A stretch of DNA of 64,000 nt from assembly GCA_938041035.1 (NCBI GenBank), contig CALHYX010000020.1:1-64000 (forward strand). Reading direction: 5' to 3'. The position numbers were made by a program, and so were the translations under genes. The stretch comes from an uncultured Acidimicrobiales bacterium. Lineage in GTDB: Bacteria; Actinomycetota; Acidimicrobiia; Acidimicrobiales; SHLQ01. Below the pieces are notes generated by a model, which searched no databases, was not told the DNA's origin, and worked only from the letters and a program-made list of their open reading frames with translations. This document shows positions 44,319 to 52,247 of the stretch, piece after piece; within the stretch, counting starts at the first letter, position 1, and the number at the start of each line of letters is the position of its first letter.

Positions 44319-45491
44319 ATGCCCGGTAAGCGTCGCATGCGACCAACACCAACTCGATCGTCGTCGTGGGCCTTCGTCGCGTCGATCGTCATCGTGCTCG
44401 GCATCACCGGTTTCGTATCCGTCAGCCTGGCCACGACCGAGGCGCAAAAGACGATCGGTGAGGCCATGCTCACCGCCGCGCTGGTCGCCGGCCCCTTCCT
44501 GTGGGCGGAAGCGTTGCTGAACGCAGATGAGTCCAAGCGCGACACGACCATTCAGGTCGCCATGTCCGGCGATCTCTCCGGCAAGGACCTCTCCAACCAG
44601 GACCTCTCCGATCGCTACCTCCGGCGCCGGAACTTCACCAGCGCCCGCCTCCACGGCACGAGCCTCTCCGGGGCCGACCTCGCCGATGGCCGCTTCGACG
44701 ACGCCCGACTGACCGAAGCCGATCTCACCAACGCCATCCTCCACCGCACCTCGCTCAAGTCGGCCTGCTGTGTCGACGCCAACTTCGCCGGAGCCGAACT
44801 CCACGAGGCCGACCTCCGGTGGAGCGATCTCAAGCGGGCCGACCTCACCAACGCCTCGCTGATCGACGCCGATCTCCAGAACGCCGACCTGCGCGGCGCC
44901 GACCTGACCGGAGCGGATCTCACCGGCGCCCGATTCGAGGGCGCCCGGTTCTCCAAGACCACCCGGTTGCCCCAGACGCTTCGCAGCGACCAGGAACTCG
45001 AACACCATGGCCTCGTCCGCTCCGCCGACGAGGCGATCGACCTCACCGAAGACGCTCCCCACAGCGGGTGGCGCTCGGTGCGCCCCACCTTCCGCGCGGC
45101 CGGTGTGGTCACCGCCGTGGCCCTCGTCGCCCTCGCCGTTCCGGCCCTCCTGCCCGCCGACGAGCCAACCCAGCAGATCGGCCCCGGCACCCGGGTCTCG
45201 GGAGTCGTGCTCGAGCGGCCGTACTACCGGATCTCCGGCACCGCCGACGAAGTGGAAATCTCCTATCGCGACGCGGACGACCAGATGGTCGACATCATCG
45301 CCTCCGAGCTGCCGGTGTCGCTCCCGGTCGACGCGACCGAAGCCGGCACCCATCTCGACGTGACCGTCTCCGTCCTCGCCGGCGGCACCGCCCGCTGCGA
45401 GATCTTCGTCGGCGGCGAACTGGCGATTCAGGCCGGCACCGCCGGCGTTGGTGGCATAGCGTCCTGCGCCACCGACACCCGTACGCCGTAG
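44319..45491 (+). CDS. Membrane-anchored pentapeptide-repeat protein
   Basis: 390 aa. Spans at 16-37 and 48-67, then about 25 pentapeptides (84-212; GADLADGRF, NADLRGADLTGADLTGARF), a third span at 260-279 (AAGVVTAVALVALAVPALLP), and a 110-residue C-terminal domain with one Cys pair (ARCEIF...ASCATD). With two spans before it, the beta-helix lies on the same side as the N-terminus (cytosol); the last domain is outside. The role is unknown; such helices are scaffolds for protein contact. Upstream, 44273-44318 is AT-richer and could hold the promoter. Confidence 0.83.
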   Translation: MPGKRRMRPTPTRSSSWAFVASIVIVLGITGFVSVSLATTEAQKTIGEAMLTAALVAGPFLWAEALLNADESKRDTTIQVAMSGDLSGKDLSNQDLSDRYLRRRNFTSARLHGTSLSGADLADGRFDDARLTEADLTNAILHRTSLKSACCVDANFAGAELHEADLRWSDLKRADLTNASLIDADLQNADLRGADLTGADLTGARFEGARFSKTTRLPQTLRSDQELEHHGLVRSADEAIDLTEDAPHSGWRSVRPTFRAAGVVTAVALVALAVPALLPADEPTQQIGPGTRVSGVVLERPYYRISGTADEVEISYRDADDQMVDIIASELPVSLPVDATEAGTHLDVTVSVLAGGTARCEIFVGGELAIQAGTAGVGGIASCATDTRTP

Positions 45492-45548
45492 CCGGCCGCC
45501 TCGACCACCCCCGGCCCGCCCGGGCTGAGCGCTGTCTATGGTGGAGCG

Positions 45549-46010
45549 GTGTCCTCCCCACCGGAACCCGCGCAACCCCATGGCCCGCTCGACCAGCGAC
45601 TGTCGATCATCACCATTGCGGTGCACGACCTCGAAGCGTCACGGCGGTTCTACAACACCGCCTTTGGCTGGACGCCGAACGAGGCCTCCGACGAGGAAGC
45701 GGCCGGCATTGCCTTCTACCAGCTCAACGGCTTCCAGCTGGCGCTGTACCCGCTCGACGATTTTCGGCGCGAGCACGAAGCCGATGTCACCGCACCGGGC
45801 GGTTTCACCCTGGCGTACAACCTCAACACCACCGAAGAGGTCGACCGGTTGTTCGCCCGCTTCCGCGAGCACGGCGTCACGATCCTGAAAGAACCCGAGA
45901 TGGTGTTCTGGGGCGGCTACTCGGGCTACATCGCCGGCCCCAGTGGCGAGCAGTGGGAGATCGCGTTCAACCCCTACACCGCGGTCAACGCCGACGGAAC
46001 CTTCGGCTGA
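45549..46010 (+). CDS. VOC (glyoxalase/bleomycin-resistance-like) family protein
   Basis: 153 aa from GTG 45549. One beta-alpha-beta-beta-beta pair: IITIAVHDLEASRRFYNTAFGWTP, then AFYQLNGFQLALYPL, FTLAYNLNTTEEVDRLFARFREHGVTILKEPE, and GGYSGYIAGPSGEQWEIAFNP with the usual metal-site Glu. Metal-dependent lyase, dioxygenase or binding function are all possible. The stop codon abuts the stop of the CapA-like gene (TGATCA). Confidence 0.85.
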   Translation: MSSPPEPAQPHGPLDQRLSIITIAVHDLEASRRFYNTAFGWTPNEASDEEAAGIAFYQLNGFQLALYPLDDFRREHEADVTAPGGFTLAYNLNTTEEVDRLFARFREHGVTILKEPEMVFWGGYSGYIAGPSGEQWEIAFNPYTAVNADGTFG

Positions 46011-47669
46011 TCAGCAGCTGCGGCGGCTGGGATCGTCGAGCGCCGGTTGGCCGTGGGCGACGATGGTCGCGTCGAGAAAGCACGCCCGATACGAACCGTC
46101 GGCCCCGACGATGACCTGACCCACCGCGGTGTCGCGAGAGGCGGCGGTCTGACGCGGCCAGGCAAAGTTCCCCAGGCTGTAGAAGATGGGCCGACCCTGA
46201 TACATCTCGAGCGGTTGAAGCCGGTGCGGGTGGTGGCCAAAGATGATGTCGGCGCCCGCATCGATCAGCGCGTGACCTCGTTGGATCTGCGAACTGTTGG
46301 CGCTGAAAACACCTTCGCGGCCCCAGTGGATCGGCACGACGACGATGTCGGCATGTTCCTTGGCCGACCGGACCGCAGCGGTCATCTGCGCGATGTCGTA
46401 ACCCGAGGCCAGCCCTGGGCGGTTGGCGTCCGCGATCCACCAGTCGAACTCGACAAAGCCGGCCATGCCGATGACCGCGACCCGCCAGCCGTTGATCTCG
46501 TACAACACCGGCTCGTACGCGTCGGCCGCGTTCTCACCCGAACCGACCTCGGCCAGTCCCGCCGCCCACATCTGGGCACTGCCATCGAGCATGGCTGCGG
46601 CCCCGTAGTCGAGGGCATGGTTGTTCGCCTGGCTCGCCACCTCGACACCGGCATCGACGAAGTGGGCGAACGTGTCGGGGTCGCAGCGGAAGTTCCAGTT
46701 CTTGGGCACGGGCCGACCGAGCCGACTGGCCGTGCACTCGAGGTTGATCACCGTCAGGTCGTCTTCGGTGAACAACCCGCCCAGCCGCCCGAAGATCGAT
46801 GAATAGTCGGTCCGCCCGGCGACGGTGGGAAACCACCAGGGGTCGGCGCGAACATCGCCGGTTCCGTTGATCACGATCTCGGACTTCTCGGCCGATGGCG
46901 CCGCCATCACGTTCACATTGCGACAGCCGAGGCCCCGGTTCTCGGTACCGGCGGCGATGTTGATGGCGTACACGCAGACCCGGTGGGTGCCATAGCCGAC
47001 CCCGACGAATCGCTCGCTGAAGCCGTGGCGCTCATGATTCGGCGGGAACGCGGCGGCCACGTCGGGTCGGGGCAGCCCCGCCGCAGTGGCGCCGAGATAC
47101 CGACCGTTGCTGTACACGTGTATCGGTACCGCCCGACCCACGTTGGGATCGATCGCCCACCCGCTGATCTCGATCGTGTCGAGCGCCGGTGAGGTGACGG
47201 TGTCGAGGGCGCCAAACGGGTTGGAGCTCGCCACCGTCACCGTGGCGCAACCGAGGTCGCCAACGCGGATACCCGGCGCCCGACCAATGGCGTAGGCGCA
47301 CACCCGATGGGTGCCTTCGGCCACGCCGAAGATCGTGCCGGTGAAGCCGTGGTTCGCACCGATGCGGAGATCGGGCCGAAGCCCCAGGGCCGTGTACCCC
47401 TTCGCGTAGACCCCGTCGACGTACACGTGTACCCCGATGCGGCGTTCATCGGTGGGATCGAGCGCCCAGCCCCGGACCCGGATACGTCCGGCTCGCGGCG
47501 ACGTGACCGACTCCAGATCGCCGACCGGCGGCTGGACCCCGGGCGCGGTCTGCGCCTCGGCGGACGGCGCGGTGAACGTCGCCAGCGCGGCGAGCAGCGC
47601 CATCACCAGCACGACCCGCAGGTATCGCTGCGGGCGTCGAGCCGTCCGTGCCACTCCCCCGCCAAGCAT
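46011..47669 (-). CDS. Secreted CapA-like (PGA_cap) protein with two N-terminal repeat domains
   Basis: 552 aa from ATG 47669. Signal peptide to about residue 39 (VVLVMALLAALATFTAPSAEAQ). Two ~95-residue repeats follow; each holds (V/I)xGWA(L/I)DP, (H)VYxxGxY, HGF and THRVC(A/V)YAI...LGC. The C-terminal domain is CapA/poly-gamma-glutamate-synthesis type: INGTGDVRADPWWFP, VINLECTASRLG, ANNHALDYGAA, IFGHHPHRLQPLEMYQGRPIFYSLGNF, a metallophosphatase-like fold. Likely works outside the cell on a polymer. Follows the pterin dehydratase gene by 4 bp. Confidence 0.87.
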   Translation of the reverse strand: MLGGGVARTARRPQRYLRVVLVMALLAALATFTAPSAEAQTAPGVQPPVGDLESVTSPRAGRIRVRGWALDPTDERRIGVHVYVDGVYAKGYTALGLRPDLRIGANHGFTGTIFGVAEGTHRVCAYAIGRAPGIRVGDLGCATVTVASSNPFGALDTVTSPALDTIEISGWAIDPNVGRAVPIHVYSNGRYLGATAAGLPRPDVAAAFPPNHERHGFSERFVGVGYGTHRVCVYAINIAAGTENRGLGCRNVNVMAAPSAEKSEIVINGTGDVRADPWWFPTVAGRTDYSSIFGRLGGLFTEDDLTVINLECTASRLGRPVPKNWNFRCDPDTFAHFVDAGVEVASQANNHALDYGAAAMLDGSAQMWAAGLAEVGSGENAADAYEPVLYEINGWRVAVIGMAGFVEFDWWIADANRPGLASGYDIAQMTAAVRSAKEHADIVVVPIHWGREGVFSANSSQIQRGHALIDAGADIIFGHHPHRLQPLEMYQGRPIFYSLGNFAWPRQTAASRDTAVGQVIVGADGSYRACFLDATIVAHGQPALDDPSRRSC

Positions 47670-47673
47670 CACG

Positions 47674-47967
47674 TCAGCCGGCTGCGGCGTTGGCTCGGGC
47701 GGCGAACTCCATGTCGAGCGCACTGAGCCCGTCGACGTCGTGGGTGGTGAGCTCGATGACAACCCGGTTGTACACGTTCGACCATTCCGGGTGATGGTTC
47801 AGCTCGTCCGCGAACGGAGCGCAACGATTCATGAAGGCCATCGCTTCGGCAAAGTCGGCGAACCGGAACTCCTTGCGGATTCGGTCGGGCGCGACCAACT
47901 CCCACCCGTCGAGGTCGCCCACCGCCGCGGTGATCTCGTCCTCGGTCAGTCGCGCCGGTAGCCCCAT
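47674..47967 (-). CDS. phhB: 4a-Hydroxytetrahydrobiopterin (pterin-4a-carbinolamine) dehydratase
   Basis: 97 aa from ATG 47967. The active-site block ELNHHPEWSNVYNRVVIELTTHDVDGLS carries the HH-P-W signature, and LTEDEITAAVGDLDGWELV is the standard N-terminus. It dehydrates 4a-carbinolamine pterin; in bacteria without aromatic hydroxylases it may serve molybdopterin or folate metabolism. Upstream neighbour of the CapA-like gene in the same direction. Confidence 0.92.
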   Translation of the reverse strand: MGLPARLTEDEITAAVGDLDGWELVAPDRIRKEFRFADFAEAMAFMNRCAPFADELNHHPEWSNVYNRVVIELTTHDVDGLSALDMEFAARANAAAG

Positions 47968-48033
47968 CGGGCCACCGTAGCAACGGTGTCGCCCGCGATG
48001 AGCACGAACCGTTCTCGCCGATAGTCTCGGCCG

Positions 48034-49260
48034 ATGACCGCGCGAAAGAACCGTCCGTTCGACCTCGTTGTTTTCGGGGCCACCAGCTTCGTAGGCCAGA
48101 TTCTGTGTCGGTACCTGGTGGAGCGCCACGGCACCGACGGCGACCTCACGTGGGCCATCGCCGGCCGCTCCGAGGAGAAGCTCGCCGACGTCGCCGACGC
48201 CACCGGGGCCGTCGTCGAGCAGATCATCGCCGACGCCACCGATGCGGACGCCATGCGCCACCTGGCGGGCTCGACCCGAACGGTCGTGTCGACCGTCGGC
48301 CCGTACGCCCTGTACGGCTCCGAACTGGTGGCGGCCGCGGCCGAGGTCGGCACCGACTACTGCGACCTCACCGGCGAACCCCAGTGGATGCGCAGGATGA
48401 TCGACGCCCACGACGAGGCCGCCCGCAACAGCGGTGCTCGCATCGTGCACACCTGCGGGTTCGACTCGATCCCGTCGGATCTCGGCGTGTGGTTCACCCA
48501 ACGCGAGGCCGAGGAACGCTTCGGCACCCACTGCACGAAGATCGCCATGCGGGTAAAGGCGATGAAGGGCGGGGCGAGCGGAGGCACCATCGCCAGCATG
48601 ATGCAGCTGATGGAGGAGGCCTCCGGGAATCCCGACCTGCGCAAGGAACTGGCCAACCCGTACATGCTGGCCCCCGCAGGCATGACGACCGGCGTGCGCC
48701 AGCCGAACATCTCGATTCCGACCAACGACGAGGCATCGGGCGGGTGGGTTGGACCGTTCGTCATGGCCGCGGTGAACACGCGGGTCGTACACCGGACCCA
48801 TGCCCTCCTCGGCCGGCCGTGGGGCGACGACTTCGTCTACGACGAAGCGATGATGATGGGCGAAGGGCCACTCGGCGCAGTGAAGGCGGGCGTGCTCACC
48901 GGCGGGCTGGGCGGCTTCATGGGCCTGAGCGCCGTCGGGCCGATACGAGGGCTGCTGAACGACCACGTGTTGCCGAAGCCGGGTACCGGGCCGAGCCCGA
49001 AGGCGCAGGCCGAAGGCTTCTTCGACGTCCGGTTCTACGGGGAGACCGCGGCCGGCGAGGCGATCGTCACCAAGGTGACCGGCGATCGCGACCCCGGCTA
49101 CGGATCGACCGCCAAGATGCTCGGCGAGGCGGCGATGGCCCTGGTCGAAGGGGTCGATGCCGATGGTGGGTTCCACACCCCGGCCACCGCGTTCGGCGAC
49201 GGGTTGATCGACCGCCTCGAGACCCACGCCGGCCTCACGTTCGACGTCCTGGCCCCGTAG
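48034..49260 (+). CDS. Saccharopine dehydrogenase-like / trans-acting enoyl reductase family protein
   Basis: 408 aa. Rossmann start DLVVFGATSFVGQILCRYLVERHG, then AIAGRSEEKLADV and RTVVSTVGPYALYGSELVAAAAEVGTDYCDLTGEPQWMRRMIDAHDEAA; later IVHTCGFDSIPSDLGVWF. These fit the TAER/YNL-type family, one member of which reduces enoyl intermediates in mycobacterial phthiocerol lipid synthesis. Here no polyketide synthase is nearby, so the substrate is open. Divergent from the pterin dehydratase; convergent with the methyltransferase. Confidence 0.85.
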   Translation: MTARKNRPFDLVVFGATSFVGQILCRYLVERHGTDGDLTWAIAGRSEEKLADVADATGAVVEQIIADATDADAMRHLAGSTRTVVSTVGPYALYGSELVAAAAEVGTDYCDLTGEPQWMRRMIDAHDEAARNSGARIVHTCGFDSIPSDLGVWFTQREAEERFGTHCTKIAMRVKAMKGGASGGTIASMMQLMEEASGNPDLRKELANPYMLAPAGMTTGVRQPNISIPTNDEASGGWVGPFVMAAVNTRVVHRTHALLGRPWGDDFVYDEAMMMGEGPLGAVKAGVLTGGLGGFMGLSAVGPIRGLLNDHVLPKPGTGPSPKAQAEGFFDVRFYGETAAGEAIVTKVTGDRDPGYGSTAKMLGEAAMALVEGVDADGGFHTPATAFGDGLIDRLETHAGLTFDVLAP

Positions 49261-49278
49261 GCCACCGGCCCCGCCGGG

Positions 49279-50154
49279 TCATTCGGGCTTGGTGGCGACC
49301 ACGGTGAGGACCCAGGGGATGTCGTCCATGGCGGCGCTGATCGCGTTCGGGAACATTCCGAATACGGGGTTCGCCTCGATGGCGGCGGTGGGTATGGGCG
49401 ACTCCACGATGCGATCGACCTGCAGCCCGGCTTCGGTGGCCGCGGCGAAGTACTCCCCGACCGGCCGGCCGTGGTTCCGTACGAACGGCATGGTGTCGCC
49501 GCTGAAGAAAAAGGCCTGGCCACCGAGCACGGCGGCGATCGGATGCGGGTCGGCGATGACCACCCGGCCACCGGGCCGCAGGACCCGGGCCACCTCGGCG
49601 AAGACCGGGCCGAGGTCCGGTGCGTGACACACGGCCAACGCGGACGTCACCAGATCGATCGACGCGTCGTCCACCGGCAGCGCGGCGAACGAGGCCTCGC
49701 GGAAGTCGGCTTCGGGCACCGACTCGGCGGCGACGGCCAGCATCGCCGGGGTGAGGTCGACGCCGATGGTGGCGCAACCGTGGTCGACCAGGGTCCGGCA
49801 CTTTCGGCCGGTGCCGCAGCCGATGTCGAGCGCGACGACCCCGGGTTCGGCGATCTCGGCGAGGATCGGGTTCACCACCGCCTCCTCCGCCTCGATCATC
49901 GGGTTCGGCCCGTCGTAGCCGTCGGCCCACAGCGAGTACCCCGACACGACGTCGAGCTCCGGGGTCGGAAGCGGCAGGGTCAGCCACGCGTCGGTGGCCG
50001 CCGTCGTCGCCATGGCGACGAGTTCGTCGCGCCGTTCGTCGGTCTGTGCCGACCCGCTGTGCCAGTCGCGCAACAGCGCCAACCCGGCGACCCCGAGCGC
50101 GTAGTGCCCAAGGGTGGTGCGCGATTGCGACGAAGCGTTGGGGGCATTTTCCAT
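49279..50154 (-). CDS. Class I SAM-dependent methyltransferase
   Basis: 291 aa from ATG 50154. AdoMet site VVALDIGCGTGRKCRTLVDHG, acidic loop GVDLTPAMLAVAA, motif VTSALAVCHAPDLGPVFAEVARVLRPGGRVVIADPHP. The N-terminal ~90 residues are an extra helical domain. Substrate unknown. The gene is divergent from nudK, with a large perfect inverted repeat between. Confidence 0.85.
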   Translation of the reverse strand: MENAPNASSQSRTTLGHYALGVAGLALLRDWHSGSAQTDERRDELVAMATTAATDAWLTLPLPTPELDVVSGYSLWADGYDGPNPMIEAEEAVVNPILAEIAEPGVVALDIGCGTGRKCRTLVDHGCATIGVDLTPAMLAVAAESVPEADFREASFAALPVDDASIDLVTSALAVCHAPDLGPVFAEVARVLRPGGRVVIADPHPIAAVLGGQAFFFSGDTMPFVRNHGRPVGEYFAAATEAGLQVDRIVESPIPTAAIEANPVFGMFPNAISAAMDDIPWVLTVVATKPE

Positions 50155-50213
50155 ACTGGCCACCGTAGGACCACCCACCGAGCCTCGCCCGGAGTTTGGC
50201 CCCGATTCCGCCG

Positions 50214-50252
50214 CCGCGAACCATCTGGTGCCAGGCACCAGATGGTTCGCGG
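50214..50252. repeat. Perfect 19-bp-arm inverted repeat between divergent genes
   Basis: The arm CCGCGAACCATCTGGTGCC (50214-50232) is followed by one A and then its exact complement (50234-50252). With a 1-base centre this is near-palindromic over 39 bp. The flanking genes diverge, so it is not a simple terminator. It may be an operator, a cruciform site, or a dispersed REP-like element; its GGTGCCAGGCACC centre resembles repeats I recall from other genomes. Confidence 0.8.
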
Positions 50253-50290
50253 GGCGTTGAAGCGCGTCAGCGAGCGCCTACGGTCGGCGG

Positions 50291-50902
50291 ATGAGCGACC
50301 CTTCCCCTCAGGCCAACACCCGCGTCCGCATCAACGCCGTCGAGGTGCTGTCGGACAGCTGGTACGTGCTGCGAAAGGTGGTGTTCGACTACCTCGGCCG
50401 CGACGGCGAGTGGGTCTCCCAGGAACGGGAGGCCTACGACCGGGGCAACGGCGCCACCGTCTTGATGGTGGACTGGGATCGCCGCACGGTCGTGTTGACC
50501 CGCCAGTTTCGGATACCCGCCTATCTGAACGGCCACCCGGACGGCATGCTCCTCGAGGCCCCCGCCGGACTCCTCGACCAGGACGACGCCGAGACGGCGA
50601 TCCGCCGAGAGGCCGAGGAGGAAACCGGCTACCGCATCGGGGCCATCCGCCAGATCTTCGAGCTGTTCATGAGTCCGGGCTCGGTGACCGAACGGGTTGC
50701 CTTCTTCGTGGCCGAATACTCGCCGGACGATCGGGTCGACGACGGAGGCGGCCTCGCAGAGGAAGGCGAGGACATCGAGGTCGTCGAACTCGGGCTCGAC
50801 GAGGCCGTCGCCTGGGTGGCCGACGGTCGAATCGCCGACGGTAAGACGGTGCTGTTGCTCCAGTGGGCCCAACTCGAAGCCCACCGGCGCGCATCGAACT
50901 AG
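50291..50902 (+). CDS. nudK: GDP-mannose pyrophosphatase NudK (Nudix hydrolase)
   Basis: 203 aa. Strong resemblance to NudK: SDSWYVLRKVVFDYLGRDGEWVSQEREAYDRGNGATVLM, the Nudix box AGLLDQDDAETAIRREAEEE-TGYRIG, then FELFMSPGSVTERVAFFVAEYS, GEDIEVVELGLDEA and DGKTVLLLQW. The first acid of the box is Asp instead of Glu. It hydrolyses GDP-mannose to GMP and mannose-1-phosphate. The stop overlaps the stop of the convergent acyl-CoA dehydrogenase (CTAG). Confidence 0.88.
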   Translation: MSDPSPQANTRVRINAVEVLSDSWYVLRKVVFDYLGRDGEWVSQEREAYDRGNGATVLMVDWDRRTVVLTRQFRIPAYLNGHPDGMLLEAPAGLLDQDDAETAIRREAEEETGYRIGAIRQIFELFMSPGSVTERVAFFVAEYSPDDRVDDGGGLAEEGEDIEVVELGLDEAVAWVADGRIADGKTVLLLQWAQLEAHRRASN

Positions 50903-52164
50903 CTGCGGGGGATCTCGCTCCAGGGGATGCCGCGGTCGACGCGGATGTCCCGGGGGAGGCCGAGGTCGCGTTCGCCGACGTTGTTGCGGCCCACCTCGGT
51001 GGTTCCACCCCCGATGCTGATGCTGAATCGATTGATCAGCTGGAGCTGGGCCCAGTCCGCGTCGGGGTCGACATCGACCGTCGCCGCCGGCCCGAGCAGG
51101 CGCACGGCCAGGTCGCCGGAGCGCCGCCGGTTCTCGGCCATGAACAGCTTCAACAGCGCACCGCTGAACGGCGGCTGCTCGCCGCGACGCACCGCCAACA
51201 TCATCGTCGTGGCCATCCAGCCCGAGATCTTCTGGCGCACCCACGTGTCGACGAGCTCCTGCCGGGCGACGGGGTCGCCGTCAGACCCGACCCGGCGGGC
51301 GATGTCGATCAGGTTCTGGGCGATGTCGTCCCCCGTGCCGCCCCCGATGAACTGCGACTCGGCCGCCATCACGGTGCGGGTCGGTGCCCAGCCGTCGTCA
51401 ACCTCGCCGACCACGTTGGCCGCCGGCACCCGCACGTCGCTGAAGAACACCTCGTTGAAATGGCTCGCCCCGTGAGCCTGCACCAACGGCCGGACCTCGA
51501 TCCCGGGCGAGGTCATGTCGACCAGGATGAACGTGAGCCCGGCGTGCTTCACGACATCGGGGTCGGTGCGCACCACCATGAAGCCCCAGTCCGCCGCCTG
51601 GGCCATCGAGTTCCAGACCTTCTGCCCGTTGATGACGAACTCGTCGCCGTCGCGCACCGCCCTGGCCGCCAACCCGGCGAGGTCCGAACCCGCCCCGGGT
51701 TCGCTAAACAGCTGGCACCACGCGTCCTCGCCCGACAACAGTCGGGGTAGGTAGTGCCGTTTCTGCTCTTCCGAGCCGTGAAATCGCAGGGCGGCGCCGA
51801 GCATGGTGATCGTCGAGTCGATGAACCCGGCGGTCACGTCGAATGCGGCCATCTCCTCTTTGAAGATCCGGGCCTGTTGTGACGTCCCGCCCCGACCGCC
51901 GTACTCCTGGGCCCACGAGATGCCGGCGTAGCCGCCCTCGAACATGGTGCGCTGCCAGTCCCGGCAACGCTCGAAATACGCCCGCAGCGCCTCGGGGTCG
52001 GTGTGATGACGCTGCAGCGACCAGTCGTCCTTTCCCGTGCGCAGCTCGGCGTTGGCTTCGAGCCAGGCTCGAGCCTCGGCTCGAAAGGCGGCATCCTCGG
52101 CCGACTCCTTCGGCGATTCGGTTACTTCTGATGACCGGTCAGACACCGGCTCACGGTAGGACAC
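50899..52164 (-). CDS. Acyl-CoA dehydrogenase
   Basis: 421 aa from GTG 52164; a later GTG (52146) is also possible because the first 25 residues are not conserved-looking. Motifs: WAQEYGGRGGTSQQARIF, CQLFSEPGAGSDLAGLAARA, VINGQKVWNSMAQ and C-terminal GGGTTEVGRNNVGERDLGLPRD. FAD-dependent 2,3-oxidation of an acyl-CoA; substrate not known. Divergent from the selenoprotein gene with an 83-bp gap. Confidence 0.9.
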   Translation of the reverse strand: MSYREPVSDRSSEVTESPKESAEDAAFRAEARAWLEANAELRTGKDDWSLQRHHTDPEALRAYFERCRDWQRTMFEGGYAGISWAQEYGGRGGTSQQARIFKEEMAAFDVTAGFIDSTITMLGAALRFHGSEEQKRHYLPRLLSGEDAWCQLFSEPGAGSDLAGLAARAVRDGDEFVINGQKVWNSMAQAADWGFMVVRTDPDVVKHAGLTFILVDMTSPGIEVRPLVQAHGASHFNEVFFSDVRVPAANVVGEVDDGWAPTRTVMAAESQFIGGGTGDDIAQNLIDIARRVGSDGDPVARQELVDTWVRQKISGWMATTMMLAVRRGEQPPFSGALLKLFMAENRRRSGDLAVRLLGPAATVDVDPDADWAQLQLINRFSISIGGGTTEVGRNNVGERDLGLPRDIRVDRGIPWSEIPRS

Positions 52165-52247
52165 CGACGTCGGGGCGAGCGAACCAACTCAACGCCGGCA
52201 GGGCGGATCGGAGGAGGTAGGACCGGCCGAGCTGCAAGAATGCTCCG

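Noticed and set aside
50214..50252. Rho-independent terminator
   Set aside because: Both neighbouring genes start next to it and run away from it, and no T-run follows.
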